From an uncultured bacterium (GTDB taxonomy: Bacteria > Planctomycetota > UBA1135 > GCA-002686595), in assembly GCA_937910685.1 (NCBI GenBank), contig CALEMP010000204.1, positions 23,402 through 87,401 on the forward strand: 64,000 nt of DNA, read 5' to 3'. This document shows positions 34,725-43,809 of the stretch, in pieces. The stretch's first letter is position 1, and every line of letters begins with the position of its first letter. The notes beneath the pieces are model-generated. The model had not been told where the DNA came from. It saw only the letters and a program-made list of their open reading frames with translations, and searched no databases. The position numbers and the translations under genes are program-made.

Positions 34725-36134
34725 CTAGAGTTGCCCGTTCCCCGGGTTTTCTGTGGGGGACTCTGTTTTGGGGGGGTCGCTGGCGGGAAGTTCCGGTGCA
34801 GCCTCTTCGGGGGCAGATCCCTCGGGTGCAGTCTCCTCGGGTGCAGGGTCTTCCCCTGAACCGGCTCCCTCGTCTCCTGTGCCCTCTGCGGGGGGAAGGT
34901 CCACCACGCTGCTTCCACTCTCCTCCGGCACAGGATCCCCGGGGGGGGCGACATCCTGAAGCGCAGAGGCCTCTTCCACAGGTTCGGCTATCTGTTCCAC
35001 GACGATCGGCTGGACTAACTCGTCCAAACGGCAGAGGAACACGTTCCTACGGTGCGCCGGGAGTACAAAGGTCCAGCCAGTGAAAGCTTGGTTCAGTTGC
35101 GCCGCTTCCTCTTGGATCTTGGCCGAATCGTCGATCTCTTCCTCGGGGGTATCGCCAAGATCTATCAGGGCCTCGCTTCCGGGTGCGAGGGGCCCTTCAT
35201 TGGGAGTGGCGGGGAGCTCTTCAAAGGCTGCGCTCAGGTTGACCAACAGGCGTTCGGTGGGGGCGGTCCCCGGCACCTCTGGCTCTGTGGTCTCCAGCTG
35301 GCAGGCAACCTGAATCACCAAACCATCCGAGGTACGGAAGCTGCTCTTGACCACCTGGATAGGATCCAGATCCATGCGCTTTTGTACGTCTTCAAAACTC
35401 AAGCCCGTCAAGGCCGAGGTGAAGCGCGAGGTGACCCATTCGCTGCTGGCCTCGCTGCCCTGGGGCAGGTTCATGATCGTCAGGTTAGGGTCTGCCTCTT
35501 GGGCACGCTGCAGGTACACCGTGTTCCCATCCGGGTGCAGGATCTCCACCATGGAGAGGCGCGTGGCGGGCAATTCCAGCATGGAGGTCTTGACCCAATC
35601 GCTCAGGCTGTCGTTCAATCGCAGATTACCGGAGGCCGTCCACGTGGCAGCTTCACCGGCCAGGCGCACATAGTGGGCCTCGGTGCCTTGGGTCCGGCTG
35701 CGCCCGACGATCGCGCTGGCCAAGGTCGTGCCATCAGATGTGTGCAAACTCACTTGGCTCGAATTCGATCCATCCGCGCCCACATCCTGCAAACCTAAAT
35801 CTCCGTAAAGGTCCGGGTTCGAGGTCTTTTGCTGCAGGCGCTTGGAGCGCGCCAAAGATCCCAGGAGGGTGCCGATTTTGGCGCTGGATGCGGCGTAGCC
35901 ATCGCGCTCGGCGAGACTCCACTCCTTGGATTCCATGTCTTGGTCCAGGGTCCAGGTTCCGTTACCGGTTTGAATCACCACTTGGGCCACGGACGTCATC
36001 TGGGATTTCAGATCAGGAAAGAGGGCTTCGTTGGTGCCAGCGCTGGTCTTTGAAGTCCGACTGGACTCCAACATGTATGCAGAGCCGCCAAGGATGACAG
36101 TTGCGGTGGCAAGAAGCAGTGAGGTCTTTGACAT
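34725..36134 (-). CDS. DUF4340-type membrane-anchored protein, module B
   Basis: This encodes 469 residues. An N-terminal helix (SLLLATATVILGGSAYML) precedes a beta-rich region with DQDMESKEWSLAERDGYAASSAKIGTLLGSLARSKRL, the DUF4340 pattern. From about residue 385 the chain changes to a long acidic tail of Pro, Glu, Ala and Gly (EESGSS, GDEGAGSGED, PEETAPEG) that would be disordered; the module A homologue has none. The start overlaps the GldG stop by one base (TGATG at 36134). It is last of four genes and is followed by a terminator. Confidence 0.82.
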   Translation of the reverse strand: MSKTSLLLATATVILGGSAYMLESSRTSKTSAGTNEALFPDLKSQMTSVAQVVIQTGNGTWTLDQDMESKEWSLAERDGYAASSAKIGTLLGSLARSKRLQQKTSNPDLYGDLGLQDVGADGSNSSQVSLHTSDGTTLASAIVGRSRTQGTEAHYVRLAGEAATWTASGNLRLNDSLSDWVKTSMLELPATRLSMVEILHPDGNTVYLQRAQEADPNLTIMNLPQGSEASSEWVTSRFTSALTGLSFEDVQKRMDLDPIQVVKSSFRTSDGLVIQVACQLETTEPEVPGTAPTERLLVNLSAAFEELPATPNEGPLAPGSEALIDLGDTPEEEIDDSAKIQEEAAQLNQAFTGWTFVLPAHRRNVFLCRLDELVQPIVVEQIAEPVEEASALQDVAPPGDPVPEESGSSVVDLPPAEGTGDEGAGSGEDPAPEETAPEGSAPEEAAPELPASDPPKTESPTENPGNGQL

Positions 36135-38047
36135 CAGGAGGTGGGGGGCAACGGTGATAATTTTTTGGCCTGGGACGGACGGCTGCGAAGGCCCAGGATG
36201 AGTGCTCCAATGAGCAACACGATTCCCGGCAGGGCGATCACATTGAGGAATTGCAGGCGCGTGCCCAAACTCTCGATGTCCCTGTTCAGGTCAAAACGCA
36301 CCTTGCGCAGGTCCTTCCGCAGTTGGTCCCGTTCCGCCAAGAGTCCGCTGAGCTGCGCCTCTTGCTCTGCGCTGAAGCTCACAGCCCCTTCGGAATTGGG
36401 GCCCTGTAATTCGGCAATTTTCTGCTCGGTGGCTTGCAGTTGCGTGTTGTACCGGTCGTAGCGGTCACGGAAACGCTCGTCCGCCTCGCGTCGTAGATCT
36501 TGCTTGCGCGTAAAAGGTCGCGCCTGCACCTGGCGACTGCGCAGACTGATCAAGTCATTTGAGCCGGTCAAGTTATCGACCCCGTTGGTCACGAAGTTAC
36601 CGTTGGAGTTGACCGGCTCAATGAAGGACATTCCCAGCATGTTCCGTCGCCGAGCCCAGAGGTACTCGTGCAAGATGTCCACATCCGAGACCACGATCGC
36701 GTTGAAAGTGTCGGTGGATTCGACCAGGTGGCCGCTTGCGTCCGCAGGTTCTCCTCCTGGTCCAGGGGGCGGGCCTTCCGCAAAGGCGCTCTTGAAGTTA
36801 CCCAACAAGCGATAGGCGGTGGTGCGGGTCGTCCCGTCCGGTGAGAAGGTGTCCGCAATCATTCCCGGGTCAAAGTTGAATTGCAGCATGGCGGCGTCTA
36901 CCAAACCACCTCCAGCTGCTGTGGTGCTGATCAAGGGGGTTGCCTCTAGGGGGCAATCATCGAGCACGATCAATTCGCCCGCGGCCAAGGTCACGAGGGC
37001 ACTCAGGCCTTTCGTCACCAAGTCGTCTTGATCGAGACGCTCGGGTTCCAAGCGCATGACCACGGGGCAAGCCACCGGCCGTCCGTCGTTGCCCTGGGTT
37101 CGGTCCGCGGATTCCACATCCCCGACGATTTGGCCAGGGGTCATGGCGATGCCCCAGGCGGCGAAGAGGTTGTCGAGGGAAGAGGATCGGTCGCCGCCCA
37201 TTCCCGGTTGGGCTCCCTGGCCCGCGGGATCGAACATGCAGAAGGGATCGACGAAGACCATCATGCGTCCCCCAGCAAGTGCGTATTGGTCCAGGGCGTA
37301 CTCGGTTGTGGGCGAAAGGTCCTTGGGGTGAATCACCAGCAACACGTCGATGTCATCGGGCACTTTGACCAGGCTGCTGCCCAGGTCCCGCAGGTCGAGG
37401 CTCTGGGCCAAAAAGTCCCAAATGGCCCAGGCGGGTTCCGGTTGTTGTTGCTGGGGCGGCATCCCCGGGGGAGGTTGGGCGCCGCCAGCCAGGGGCAAGG
37501 ACGACAGCACGCCCACCACGGGCAAGCCCGATTCCGCCAGGCGGGTCAGGCCGCGGGTCAGGTCGTACTCCAGGAACGCTTCCCGGCGCGGGTCGAGGAA
37601 CGGCATGGTCTCCACCGCATCCACCGAGTTGCGCATCACCAATCCAAGGAACAGCCGGTTGCCCGCCTCGTCCACTTGGGGTCCGCGCAGGCCTGCGGCG
37701 AGGGCTTCGTCCTCTTCCTCGGAAAAGGCTAGGGGCTCGATCACTTCCAGGCGCAAGTTGCCCTCCGCATGGGCACTGTACTCCTCAAGCAATTCATGCA
37801 CGCGACGGGCGTGGGAATTGAGCATGGGGTTTTCTGCCGTTTGCGATTTGGACCAATAGAAGGTCACATCCACGGGCTCGTCCAAGCCAGCCAACACATT
37901 GCGCGTGCCATCGGACAGGGTGAACAGGTCGCCCTCGGTTAAGTCCGCCCGCATGGACCGCAGTCCGACACCGGTGAACATGTTGAGGGCTAGGAAGAGT
38001 GCCAGGGCAAGCCCCAGCGAGACGATTGAAAGTTGATTCTTGTTCAT
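36134..38047 (-). CDS. GldG-like ABC auxiliary protein, module B
   Basis: This encodes 637 residues. N-terminal helix SIVSLGLALALFLALNMF and C-terminal helix LNVIALPGIVLLIGALILGL enclose the periplasmic GldG region: DLFTLSDGTRNVLAGLDEPVDVTFYWS, the ARRVHELLEEYSAHAEGNLRLEVIEP segment, then LDQYALAGGRMMVFVDPFCM. Near the C-terminus is a coiled coil (about 540-600) with EADERFRDRYDRYNTQLQATEQKIAELQ that module A does not show. It lies four bases after the permease stop. The role is inferred as the accessory subunit of the ABC-2 exporter. Confidence 0.9.
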   Translation of the reverse strand: MNKNQLSIVSLGLALALFLALNMFTGVGLRSMRADLTEGDLFTLSDGTRNVLAGLDEPVDVTFYWSKSQTAENPMLNSHARRVHELLEEYSAHAEGNLRLEVIEPLAFSEEEDEALAAGLRGPQVDEAGNRLFLGLVMRNSVDAVETMPFLDPRREAFLEYDLTRGLTRLAESGLPVVGVLSSLPLAGGAQPPPGMPPQQQQPEPAWAIWDFLAQSLDLRDLGSSLVKVPDDIDVLLVIHPKDLSPTTEYALDQYALAGGRMMVFVDPFCMFDPAGQGAQPGMGGDRSSSLDNLFAAWGIAMTPGQIVGDVESADRTQGNDGRPVACPVVMRLEPERLDQDDLVTKGLSALVTLAAGELIVLDDCPLEATPLISTTAAGGGLVDAAMLQFNFDPGMIADTFSPDGTTRTTAYRLLGNFKSAFAEGPPPGPGGEPADASGHLVESTDTFNAIVVSDVDILHEYLWARRRNMLGMSFIEPVNSNGNFVTNGVDNLTGSNDLISLRSRQVQARPFTRKQDLRREADERFRDRYDRYNTQLQATEQKIAELQGPNSEGAVSFSAEQEAQLSGLLAERDQLRKDLRKVRFDLNRDIESLGTRLQFLNVIALPGIVLLIGALILGLRSRPSQAKKLSPLPPTS

Positions 38048-38051
38048 GGTG

Positions 38052-38786
38052 TCAGGCTCCCTTGCGCAAGTCGACTACGGTGGCATTGGCGAACAGGCAA
38101 AGCGCCATAGCCGAGAGGAAGAAAAGCACATCGCGCAAGTCCAGGACTCCGCGGCTGATCGCATCAAAGCGCACCAAGAACGAGGAGTCCTTGATTGCCT
38201 GGTGCAAGGTTGAGGGCAGGACGGCGCCGAGCCAATCCGCAACCCCAGGGAAGCCCACGGTCAGGTTGACCAGCAACAGAACCAAGGTGACCACAAAGGC
38301 CAGAACTTGGTTCTTCGTCAGGGAGCTGACCAGGGCGGCGAAGGCCAAGAAGGCACCCGCCATCAAGAAGGCACCCATGAAGCTCGCGGCGATGACCCCG
38401 TGATCGGGTTCACCCAGGTAAGTCACCGTGACCCACTCGCTGACCAAGAGTCCCAGTGCCACCCCCACGAAAGCCCATGCGGCGAGGAACTTGCCCAGCA
38501 CCGCTTGGGCCACGGAGATCGGCAGGGTCAGCAGCAGCTCAATGGTGCCGCTGTGCCGTTCTTCGGACCACAGCCGCATGCCAAGGGCAGGGATGAGGGC
38601 CAGGAAAAGCCAGGGCAAACCGCTGAACAGGGATTGCAAGCTGGCCTGATCGGCGTTGTAGAACCCCATGAAAGCCCACTGGTAAATGCCGGTGAGCACC
38701 AGGAAGAAGGCCAGGAAAACGTATGCCAGGGGCGTCGAAAAGTAGGCCGCGAATTCGCGGCGGAAAACCACCAGGGTGCCATTCAT
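38052..38786 (-). CDS. ABC-2 type permease (GldF-like), module B
   Basis: This encodes 244 residues. The opening NGTLVVFRREFAAYFSTPLAYVFLAFFLVLTG and ALGMRLWSEERHSGTIELLLTLPISVAQAVLGKFLAAW match ABC-2 permeases and align closely with the module A permease in the same two blocks. About six transmembrane helices are present. Its ATG overlaps the ATPase stop (ATGA, 38783-38786) and it is followed after four bases by the GldG gene. It forms the membrane channel of the second module; substrate unknown. Confidence 0.93.
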   Translation of the reverse strand: MNGTLVVFRREFAAYFSTPLAYVFLAFFLVLTGIYQWAFMGFYNADQASLQSLFSGLPWLFLALIPALGMRLWSEERHSGTIELLLTLPISVAQAVLGKFLAAWAFVGVALGLLVSEWVTVTYLGEPDHGVIAASFMGAFLMAGAFLAFAALVSSLTKNQVLAFVVTLVLLLVNLTVGFPGVADWLGAVLPSTLHQAIKDSSFLVRFDAISRGVLDLRDVLFFLSAMALCLFANATVVDLRKGA

Positions 38787-39805
38787 GATTTGCTCGTCAG
38801 TTGTTCGGGGGTTTCACGTTTGCCCAGGGGGGAGGGGCCCCCAGGGGCGGAAGAACTCTCGCGCTCTTCAGTGCTGCCGTCGCGGGTCATGACCCGGAAG
38901 ACATCATCGAGGCGTCCCGGGTCTACGAAAAGGTGCTCTACCTGCCAGCCTCGCTGGCTGATCAGGGCGGTGACGGGAGCCAGCAAAGCTTGCTTGTCCC
39001 GGGGAAAAATGCGCATGGCGTTATTGCCGTCGGTAGTTTCGATGGGTTGCACCGAATCAACTCCGTTGATGCCTTCAATCGCGCGGCCTGCACCCTCGGA
39101 CGAGCCGGTCAGGTGCAATTCGATGGAGTTGAAGAACCGCGAGCGCTTGCGCAACTCCACGGGCGTGCCATCAAATCGTAGGCGGCCTTCGGCCATAATC
39201 GTGGCCCGTGTGCAAACCGCCTCGACCTCTTCCAGGATGTGCGTCGAGAGCACGACCACCTTGTCTGCGCTCATCTCGTGGATCAGAGCGCGCACCTGGG
39301 CTTTTTGGTTGGGGTCGAGTCCGTCGGTGGGCTCGTCGAGCACCAGTACCGGCGGGTCATGCAGGATCGCTTGGGCCAAGCCGACCCGTCGCTTGAATCC
39401 TTTGGAAAGGGTTTCGATCCGTTGGTTCATCACCCCGCCAAGTTCCGTGCGCTCGATGGCGCGACCGATGGCGGTCTTGCGCGCCTGGCCGGTAAGCCCC
39501 CGTGCAGCTGCGCAAAATCCCAGCAGACCACGAGGGGTCATGTCTGGATAGAGGGGCGCACCCTCGGGCAGATACCCCATGCAGGCCTGGGCTTCACGGG
39601 TTTGTTGGACCACGTCATAGTCCAGCACCGTGATCTTGCCCTCGGTAGGGGGCAAGAACCCGGTGATCATTTTCATGGTGGTGGACTTGCCGGCCCCGTT
39701 GGGTCCGAGGAAGCCGAGCACCTCACCGCGCTGGATGGACAGGGAGAGTCCATCCACCGCATGGAGGGAGCCAAAGCGTTTGGAAAGTTTGACGAGTTCG
39801 ATCAT
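38783..39805 (-). CDS. ABC transporter ATP-binding protein (GldA-like), module B
   Basis: This encodes 340 residues. Walker A GPNGAGKS (34-41), signature LSKGFKRRVGLAQA (133 onwards), and Walker B LVLDEP (154-159) with TDGLDP are intact. The last 30 residues are polar and low in complexity (STEERESSSAPGGPSPLG). It is the first gene of module B, in the order ATPase, permease, GldG, DUF4340, the same as module A at 9248-14698 but on the other strand. The 165 bp upstream (39806-39970) have no gene and should hold the promoter. Confidence 0.94.
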   Translation of the reverse strand: MIELVKLSKRFGSLHAVDGLSLSIQRGEVLGFLGPNGAGKSTTMKMITGFLPPTEGKITVLDYDVVQQTREAQACMGYLPEGAPLYPDMTPRGLLGFCAAARGLTGQARKTAIGRAIERTELGGVMNQRIETLSKGFKRRVGLAQAILHDPPVLVLDEPTDGLDPNQKAQVRALIHEMSADKVVVLSTHILEEVEAVCTRATIMAEGRLRFDGTPVELRKRSRFFNSIELHLTGSSEGAGRAIEGINGVDSVQPIETTDGNNAMRIFPRDKQALLAPVTALISQRGWQVEHLFVDPGRLDDVFRVMTRDGSTEERESSSAPGGPSPLGKRETPEQLTSKS

Positions 39806-39970
39806 GGCCGTTGGAGTAGGCGCCAGAGGCTGCGTCAGGGGCCAGGTCTGTGGGGCAGAGTCCTGGCAGGAGCCGTTCTGGAGGGGATTAGAGCCCCCCT
39901 TTTAGCGCTTAGAGGGCCTGAGGTCCAGCCCCGAGTTATCCTTGAGACCCTAGCTTCTGATTTGACGGAC

Positions 39971-41161
39971 TCAGCGGGCGGAGCCGAGGGTGACCCCTAC
40001 GTTTTGGGTTTCCCCATCGCGCACAAAGGTCACTTGGACCTGATCCCCAGGCTTGCGCTGCCCAAGGACATCGAGCAAGTCGTCGGCATTTCTGATCGTC
40101 TCCCTGTCAATGGCAATGATGCGGTCAAATGTGGAGTTCTCGCTGGATCCTTGTTTGAGTCCCGTGAAGCCCGTGAGTTTCTTGAACCCTGCCTGCTCGG
40201 CCCCGCCTCCCTTTAAGACCGCGTCCACAATCACCCCCTCCAAGCCCAAGCTATCGAGGAACCCATCATCCAACATCAAGATGCCCAACACGGCACGTCC
40301 CGCATCCACAGGCATTTCCCCTGCAATGATCTTGGGCACGACCCTGTTGATCAGATCCACGGGCACCGCGAAGCCAACGCCGCTGCTCCCGTTGGTTTGG
40401 GAGTGGATCGCAGTGTTGATGCCAATCAGCCTTCCACTGATGTCCAGCAGGGCGCCCCCGGAGTTCCCCGGGTTGATCGCCGCATCGGTCTGAATGACCC
40501 CTTCCATGCGCAACTTCTGGTCGGTTTCAATCAAACGATTCAAGCCGCTGATGACTCCCTTGGAAAGGGAACCATCCAGGCCAAAAGGGTTACCGATGGC
40601 CAAGACGGACTGACCGATGCGCAGGTCGTGGGATGTGCCCACTGCGAGGGGCACAAGGTCGAGGCCAGTGGGATCGATTTTGATCACCGCCAAATCATCC
40701 TGGGCAGAGGCACCCACAAGAACACCCTCGCGCAATTCTCCCCCTGCCAAGGTCACGCGCACCAAGGAGCCCTCCTTGACCACGTGCCAATTGGTCACGA
40801 TCCAGCCACCCGCATCCCAGACAAAACCCGAGCCCGTGCCCTTGGGGATCTGGATCGGCACTCGCTGGCCGTTGCGGCGTACCGCTGCTAGCCCTCCTGT
40901 GGAAATTCCTACCACCGATCGCCGGGCAAGGTTGAAGGCCGTAATCGTGCGCTCTTCGTCTGAGGTGGGCCCCATACTCGCCTGCACCGGGCGCGGCTCT
41001 GCGCCCACATCGTGAAGGGGACCCACGGGGCCGCCGCCGCTTCCGGAGGGAGCCAGAATGAGCCAGACGTTCCCTCCGATTGCGAGGACCAAAAGGCCTA
41101 GGAGTAGAAACTGTCTCCGGAAAAGGCGTTCTGCGTCTCTGGAGGGGGGGCGGGGGCTCAT
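39971..41161 (-). CDS. HtrA/DegP-type serine protease with PDZ domain
   Basis: This encodes 396 residues from ATG 41161. An uncleaved N-terminal helix (FLLLGLLVLAIGGNVWLIL) tethers it in the periplasm. The trypsin-like domain shows His126 in TNWHVV, Asp156 in DDLAVIKID and Ser234 in NPGNSGGAL, with the family strand GLDGSLSKGVISGLNR. A PDZ-like C-terminus contains FDRIIAIDRETIRNADDLLDVLGQRKPGDQVQVTFVRDGE. HtrA proteases degrade misfolded envelope proteins. ATG 41179 is an alternative start. It lies 166 bases upstream of ABC module B on the same strand; joint transcription is possible but unproven. Confidence 0.92.
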   Translation of the reverse strand: MSPRPPSRDAERLFRRQFLLLGLLVLAIGGNVWLILAPSGSGGGPVGPLHDVGAEPRPVQASMGPTSDEERTITAFNLARRSVVGISTGGLAAVRRNGQRVPIQIPKGTGSGFVWDAGGWIVTNWHVVKEGSLVRVTLAGGELREGVLVGASAQDDLAVIKIDPTGLDLVPLAVGTSHDLRIGQSVLAIGNPFGLDGSLSKGVISGLNRLIETDQKLRMEGVIQTDAAINPGNSGGALLDISGRLIGINTAIHSQTNGSSGVGFAVPVDLINRVVPKIIAGEMPVDAGRAVLGILMLDDGFLDSLGLEGVIVDAVLKGGGAEQAGFKKLTGFTGLKQGSSENSTFDRIIAIDRETIRNADDLLDVLGQRKPGDQVQVTFVRDGETQNVGVTLGSAR

Positions 41162-41282
41162 GCCTCTAATGTAGTCCATCTTATGCCTTGGAAGGAATGG
41201 AACAACTGGGCAAACTCTCTCCTGTGCTGCTCGAGCGTGGTCTCCCCTGGGAAAACCTGCGCTCTGGCAACCGAGGGGAAAC

Positions 41283-42110
41283 ATGGCTGACCGTAAAAAA
41301 TTTGCTGCAGGAGATGACGCTTCACTTGAGGTGCGGCGCTCCATAGCCGTGCGCGAAAAACGGATTCGCGACCTAGAGTCACGGGTGGACGGGGAGACTC
41401 TTCTCGCTCAGCGAGCCCTCGAAGAAACACTGCAGGCCCGTCAAGAGCGAGACGAGTACCGCCGGGTTTTGGCCGCGTCCTTAGCCCAGGAAAAACGGGC
41501 CACTGAGGATGTGCAAGAGCACATTCAAAAAGCCGAGGCCCTGCGCGCCCGCTTGGATTTGGTGCTGGAAGAAAGGGGCTCCACCGGCGCGCAGATTGAG
41601 GCCCTTGAAGTGCGCCTCGAACAACTGGCCTCGGAAGGGCAGGCCGCCTTGCGCCGAGCGGAAGAAAAGACCTGGGGCCTTTCGGAGGAACACGGCCGGG
41701 CCATGCGCCGGGTTGTTCAAGAACGCGGTGAGGCAATCGGGCAGCTGGCCGAGATCCAGCGCAGTTTGCCCGCGCCTGTCCCCGAGTCCCTCAAGGCCAC
41801 CCGTGTGCGCGCCTGGGTCAATATTAGCATTGCAACTTTCTTTGGAGTTCTGGCCCTCCTGGTTTTGCCGGGCGCATTGCTGGCAGTTTTCACTGATGAC
41901 GGAGCGCTTCACATGGGCGTTCTCGTGGGCCTGGATTCGGGACAGTTGGTGCTCTTGGAATTGGCACTTGTGGCCTGTGCTCTCGTGCTCGGGTCGTGGG
42001 GTATTCACGAACTCCGCGGGGTCGAGCAGCGCGCTGAAGAGCAGGCGCGTGTGTCTTCCGGAGTACTGAAACCTAACGTGGGGATGGAAAGCCCTAGTTC
42101 CGGCCTTTGA
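41283..42110 (+). CDS. Coiled-coil protein with two C-terminal membrane helices
   Basis: This encodes 275 residues. Residues 15-160 are heptad-rich and charged (RSIAVREKRIRDLESRVD, RALEETLQARQERDEYRR, LRARLDLVLEERGS), predicting a long coiled coil. Two hydrophobic helices follow (about 183-205 and 220-242: FFGVLALLVLPGALLAVF and LVLLELALVACALVLGSW). No family is recognised. The topology suggests a cytoplasmic rod anchored at the membrane. It is divergent from the protease gene, with 121 bp between the two starts. Confidence 0.75.
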   Translation: MADRKKFAAGDDASLEVRRSIAVREKRIRDLESRVDGETLLAQRALEETLQARQERDEYRRVLAASLAQEKRATEDVQEHIQKAEALRARLDLVLEERGSTGAQIEALEVRLEQLASEGQAALRRAEEKTWGLSEEHGRAMRRVVQERGEAIGQLAEIQRSLPAPVPESLKATRVRAWVNISIATFFGVLALLVLPGALLAVFTDDGALHMGVLVGLDSGQLVLLELALVACALVLGSWGIHELRGVEQRAEEQARVSSGVLKPNVGMESPSSGL

Positions 42111-42333
42111 TCCAAGCGTGTGGGGGATTCCCGTTGGTTGGTGATCGGCCGTTCGGATCACCCGGTAAAGGTTGAGTTGCTCGATGAATCCCGTCGGCGC
42201 GAGAGCGAGCTACGGCCCCTTGGGAAGTCAAAAGGGTTCGCCCGGCAAGGTCGACGTAAATAGATAGTGTTTGGACACAACATTCGTGCAATCGCATGGG
42301 AACAAGCGGGGGACTAGGGCGTATGGTCCGCCC

Positions 42334-43809
42334 ATGCCCGCCCTCAATCTTCCCAGCGCCCTTTTCTTGGGCATCGCCTTCGCCCCATTTCCGTCCAGCG
42401 GCCTGGCCCTAGAGGTTTCCCGTGGGGAAAGCCCTGCGCTTGCTCCGGTGAGCTCGGAGGACTTTTCTGCCCGGGCGAAAAGAGCCGTGGAGCGCATAGG
42501 GCTGGACCCGGACCAAGATTCGGATCTCGAAACCCTCTTGGCCACTGGTTGGGTGCGCCTGCCCGCGGGGGGCGTGGACCTCTATGTCTCTGCCCGTTCC
42601 TTGAAAAAGGACGGTACTCGCGAGATGTTTTTGAACATTGCGGATGGGGTGCTCGAGTCCCAAAACGCATTGCTCGAATGGTGTCCCATTGATGGCAAGC
42701 TCGCCAAGCCCTTGCACAAACAAATTGCTGCCCTGCAAAAGGCGTATGGGAAACCCAAGGGCACACCCCTGCGGAGAGCCATGGGGGAAGGTCAAGCTGG
42801 AGAGGGCATGCAGTTGCTCGGCTTTAAGGATGCCCTCGTTGATGAGGCCAAAAGCCTCGGCATCGCATTGGGCAAAGGCCTGCCCCTGGGACTGGAATTG
42901 GAGTCCGATCCCCTGGTGGTTATTTTGGCCCCAGACCGGGAAGAGTTCATCGACATGCTGGCCCTCTCTGGCCATGTGGACCCCACCGCCCAGCCCTATG
43001 TCTGGCTTGATGAGGCCACTCGCTGGTCGCACTTTTTCATCCAAGAGGCCCGGGTCTATTCTCTGGTGCACGTGGACGGCACTTCCATGGACAAGGAGGA
43101 CCGGCCCAACCTCACCCGCCAACAGATCAGCCAATTGGTCTTGAGCAGTTTGCTTGAGCATTGGTCCGGCGGGCATCTGCCCGTGGCCATGATTGCGGGC
43201 ATTGCTCTTGAAGTGATCGTGGAAGCCGAAGGAGAATGCGACACGCGCTTGGACGGAGACATGCGTGGGCGCACCACCGAAGCCTGGGAGATGTTTGTTC
43301 CGGGTGGCCTTTCCGAGGGGGGGATCTTGCCCGCCATGCCCGCTTTCACCCGCTGGCGCGAGTTCGCCGGCAAGGATCATTTTGTGGTCACCCTGCGCAT
43401 CGCCCAGACCGATGGGGCCGACGACATGAAACGGAAAGGTGGTGGGGACCAACACTTCCGGCTCTACGCCGATGATGAGGTGCACAGTCAGGTTTTCAGC
43501 GGTCCATTCCTGGGAAGCACCTCGGTGGGCCGCGACATTCCCGACCGCTTCCGGGGGGACTGGCTTGAGTTCGTCCGGGCCTATCGCTCGGGCTTCTTGT
43601 ATTGGCTGCGGACGGAGGCAGCGGGCAAGGGGCGCAAGAGCGGCGAGGCCTTTGGGGAATTGCTAGGGGGACTCGTGAGCGCGCCGACCCCGGAAGCCCA
43701 AGAGGCCGTCTGGGCCACGATTTACAAGGGCTCGGAGCTCTCTAGTCCAGACTTGGAGCGCGGCTGCCTTGAGCAACGCTTCTTGTCCTGGCTGCGACGC
43801 CAGCGTTAG
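42334..43809 (+). CDS. Secreted protein of unknown function, possibly a degenerate peptidase-MA relative
   Basis: This encodes 491 residues from ATG 42334; the codons before it in the frame contain no convincing signal. A signal peptide (SALFLGIAFAPFPSSGLA) is followed by a helical region and a core with VVILAPDREEFIDMLA and later ISQLVLSSLLEHWSGGHLPVAMIAGIALEVIVE. That layout resembles planctomycete DUF1570 or peptidase-MA-like proteins, where an HExxH would be expected, but I see no such motif, so enzymatic activity is doubtful. Its stop overlaps the NHL gene tail to tail by four bases (43806-43809). The 223 bp before it have no gene. Confidence 0.72.
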   Translation: MPALNLPSALFLGIAFAPFPSSGLALEVSRGESPALAPVSSEDFSARAKRAVERIGLDPDQDSDLETLLATGWVRLPAGGVDLYVSARSLKKDGTREMFLNIADGVLESQNALLEWCPIDGKLAKPLHKQIAALQKAYGKPKGTPLRRAMGEGQAGEGMQLLGFKDALVDEAKSLGIALGKGLPLGLELESDPLVVILAPDREEFIDMLALSGHVDPTAQPYVWLDEATRWSHFFIQEARVYSLVHVDGTSMDKEDRPNLTRQQISQLVLSSLLEHWSGGHLPVAMIAGIALEVIVEAEGECDTRLDGDMRGRTTEAWEMFVPGGLSEGGILPAMPAFTRWREFAGKDHFVVTLRIAQTDGADDMKRKGGGDQHFRLYADDEVHSQVFSGPFLGSTSVGRDIPDRFRGDWLEFVRAYRSGFLYWLRTEAAGKGRKSGEAFGELLGGLVSAPTPEAQEAVWATIYKGSELSSPDLERGCLEQRFLSWLRRQR

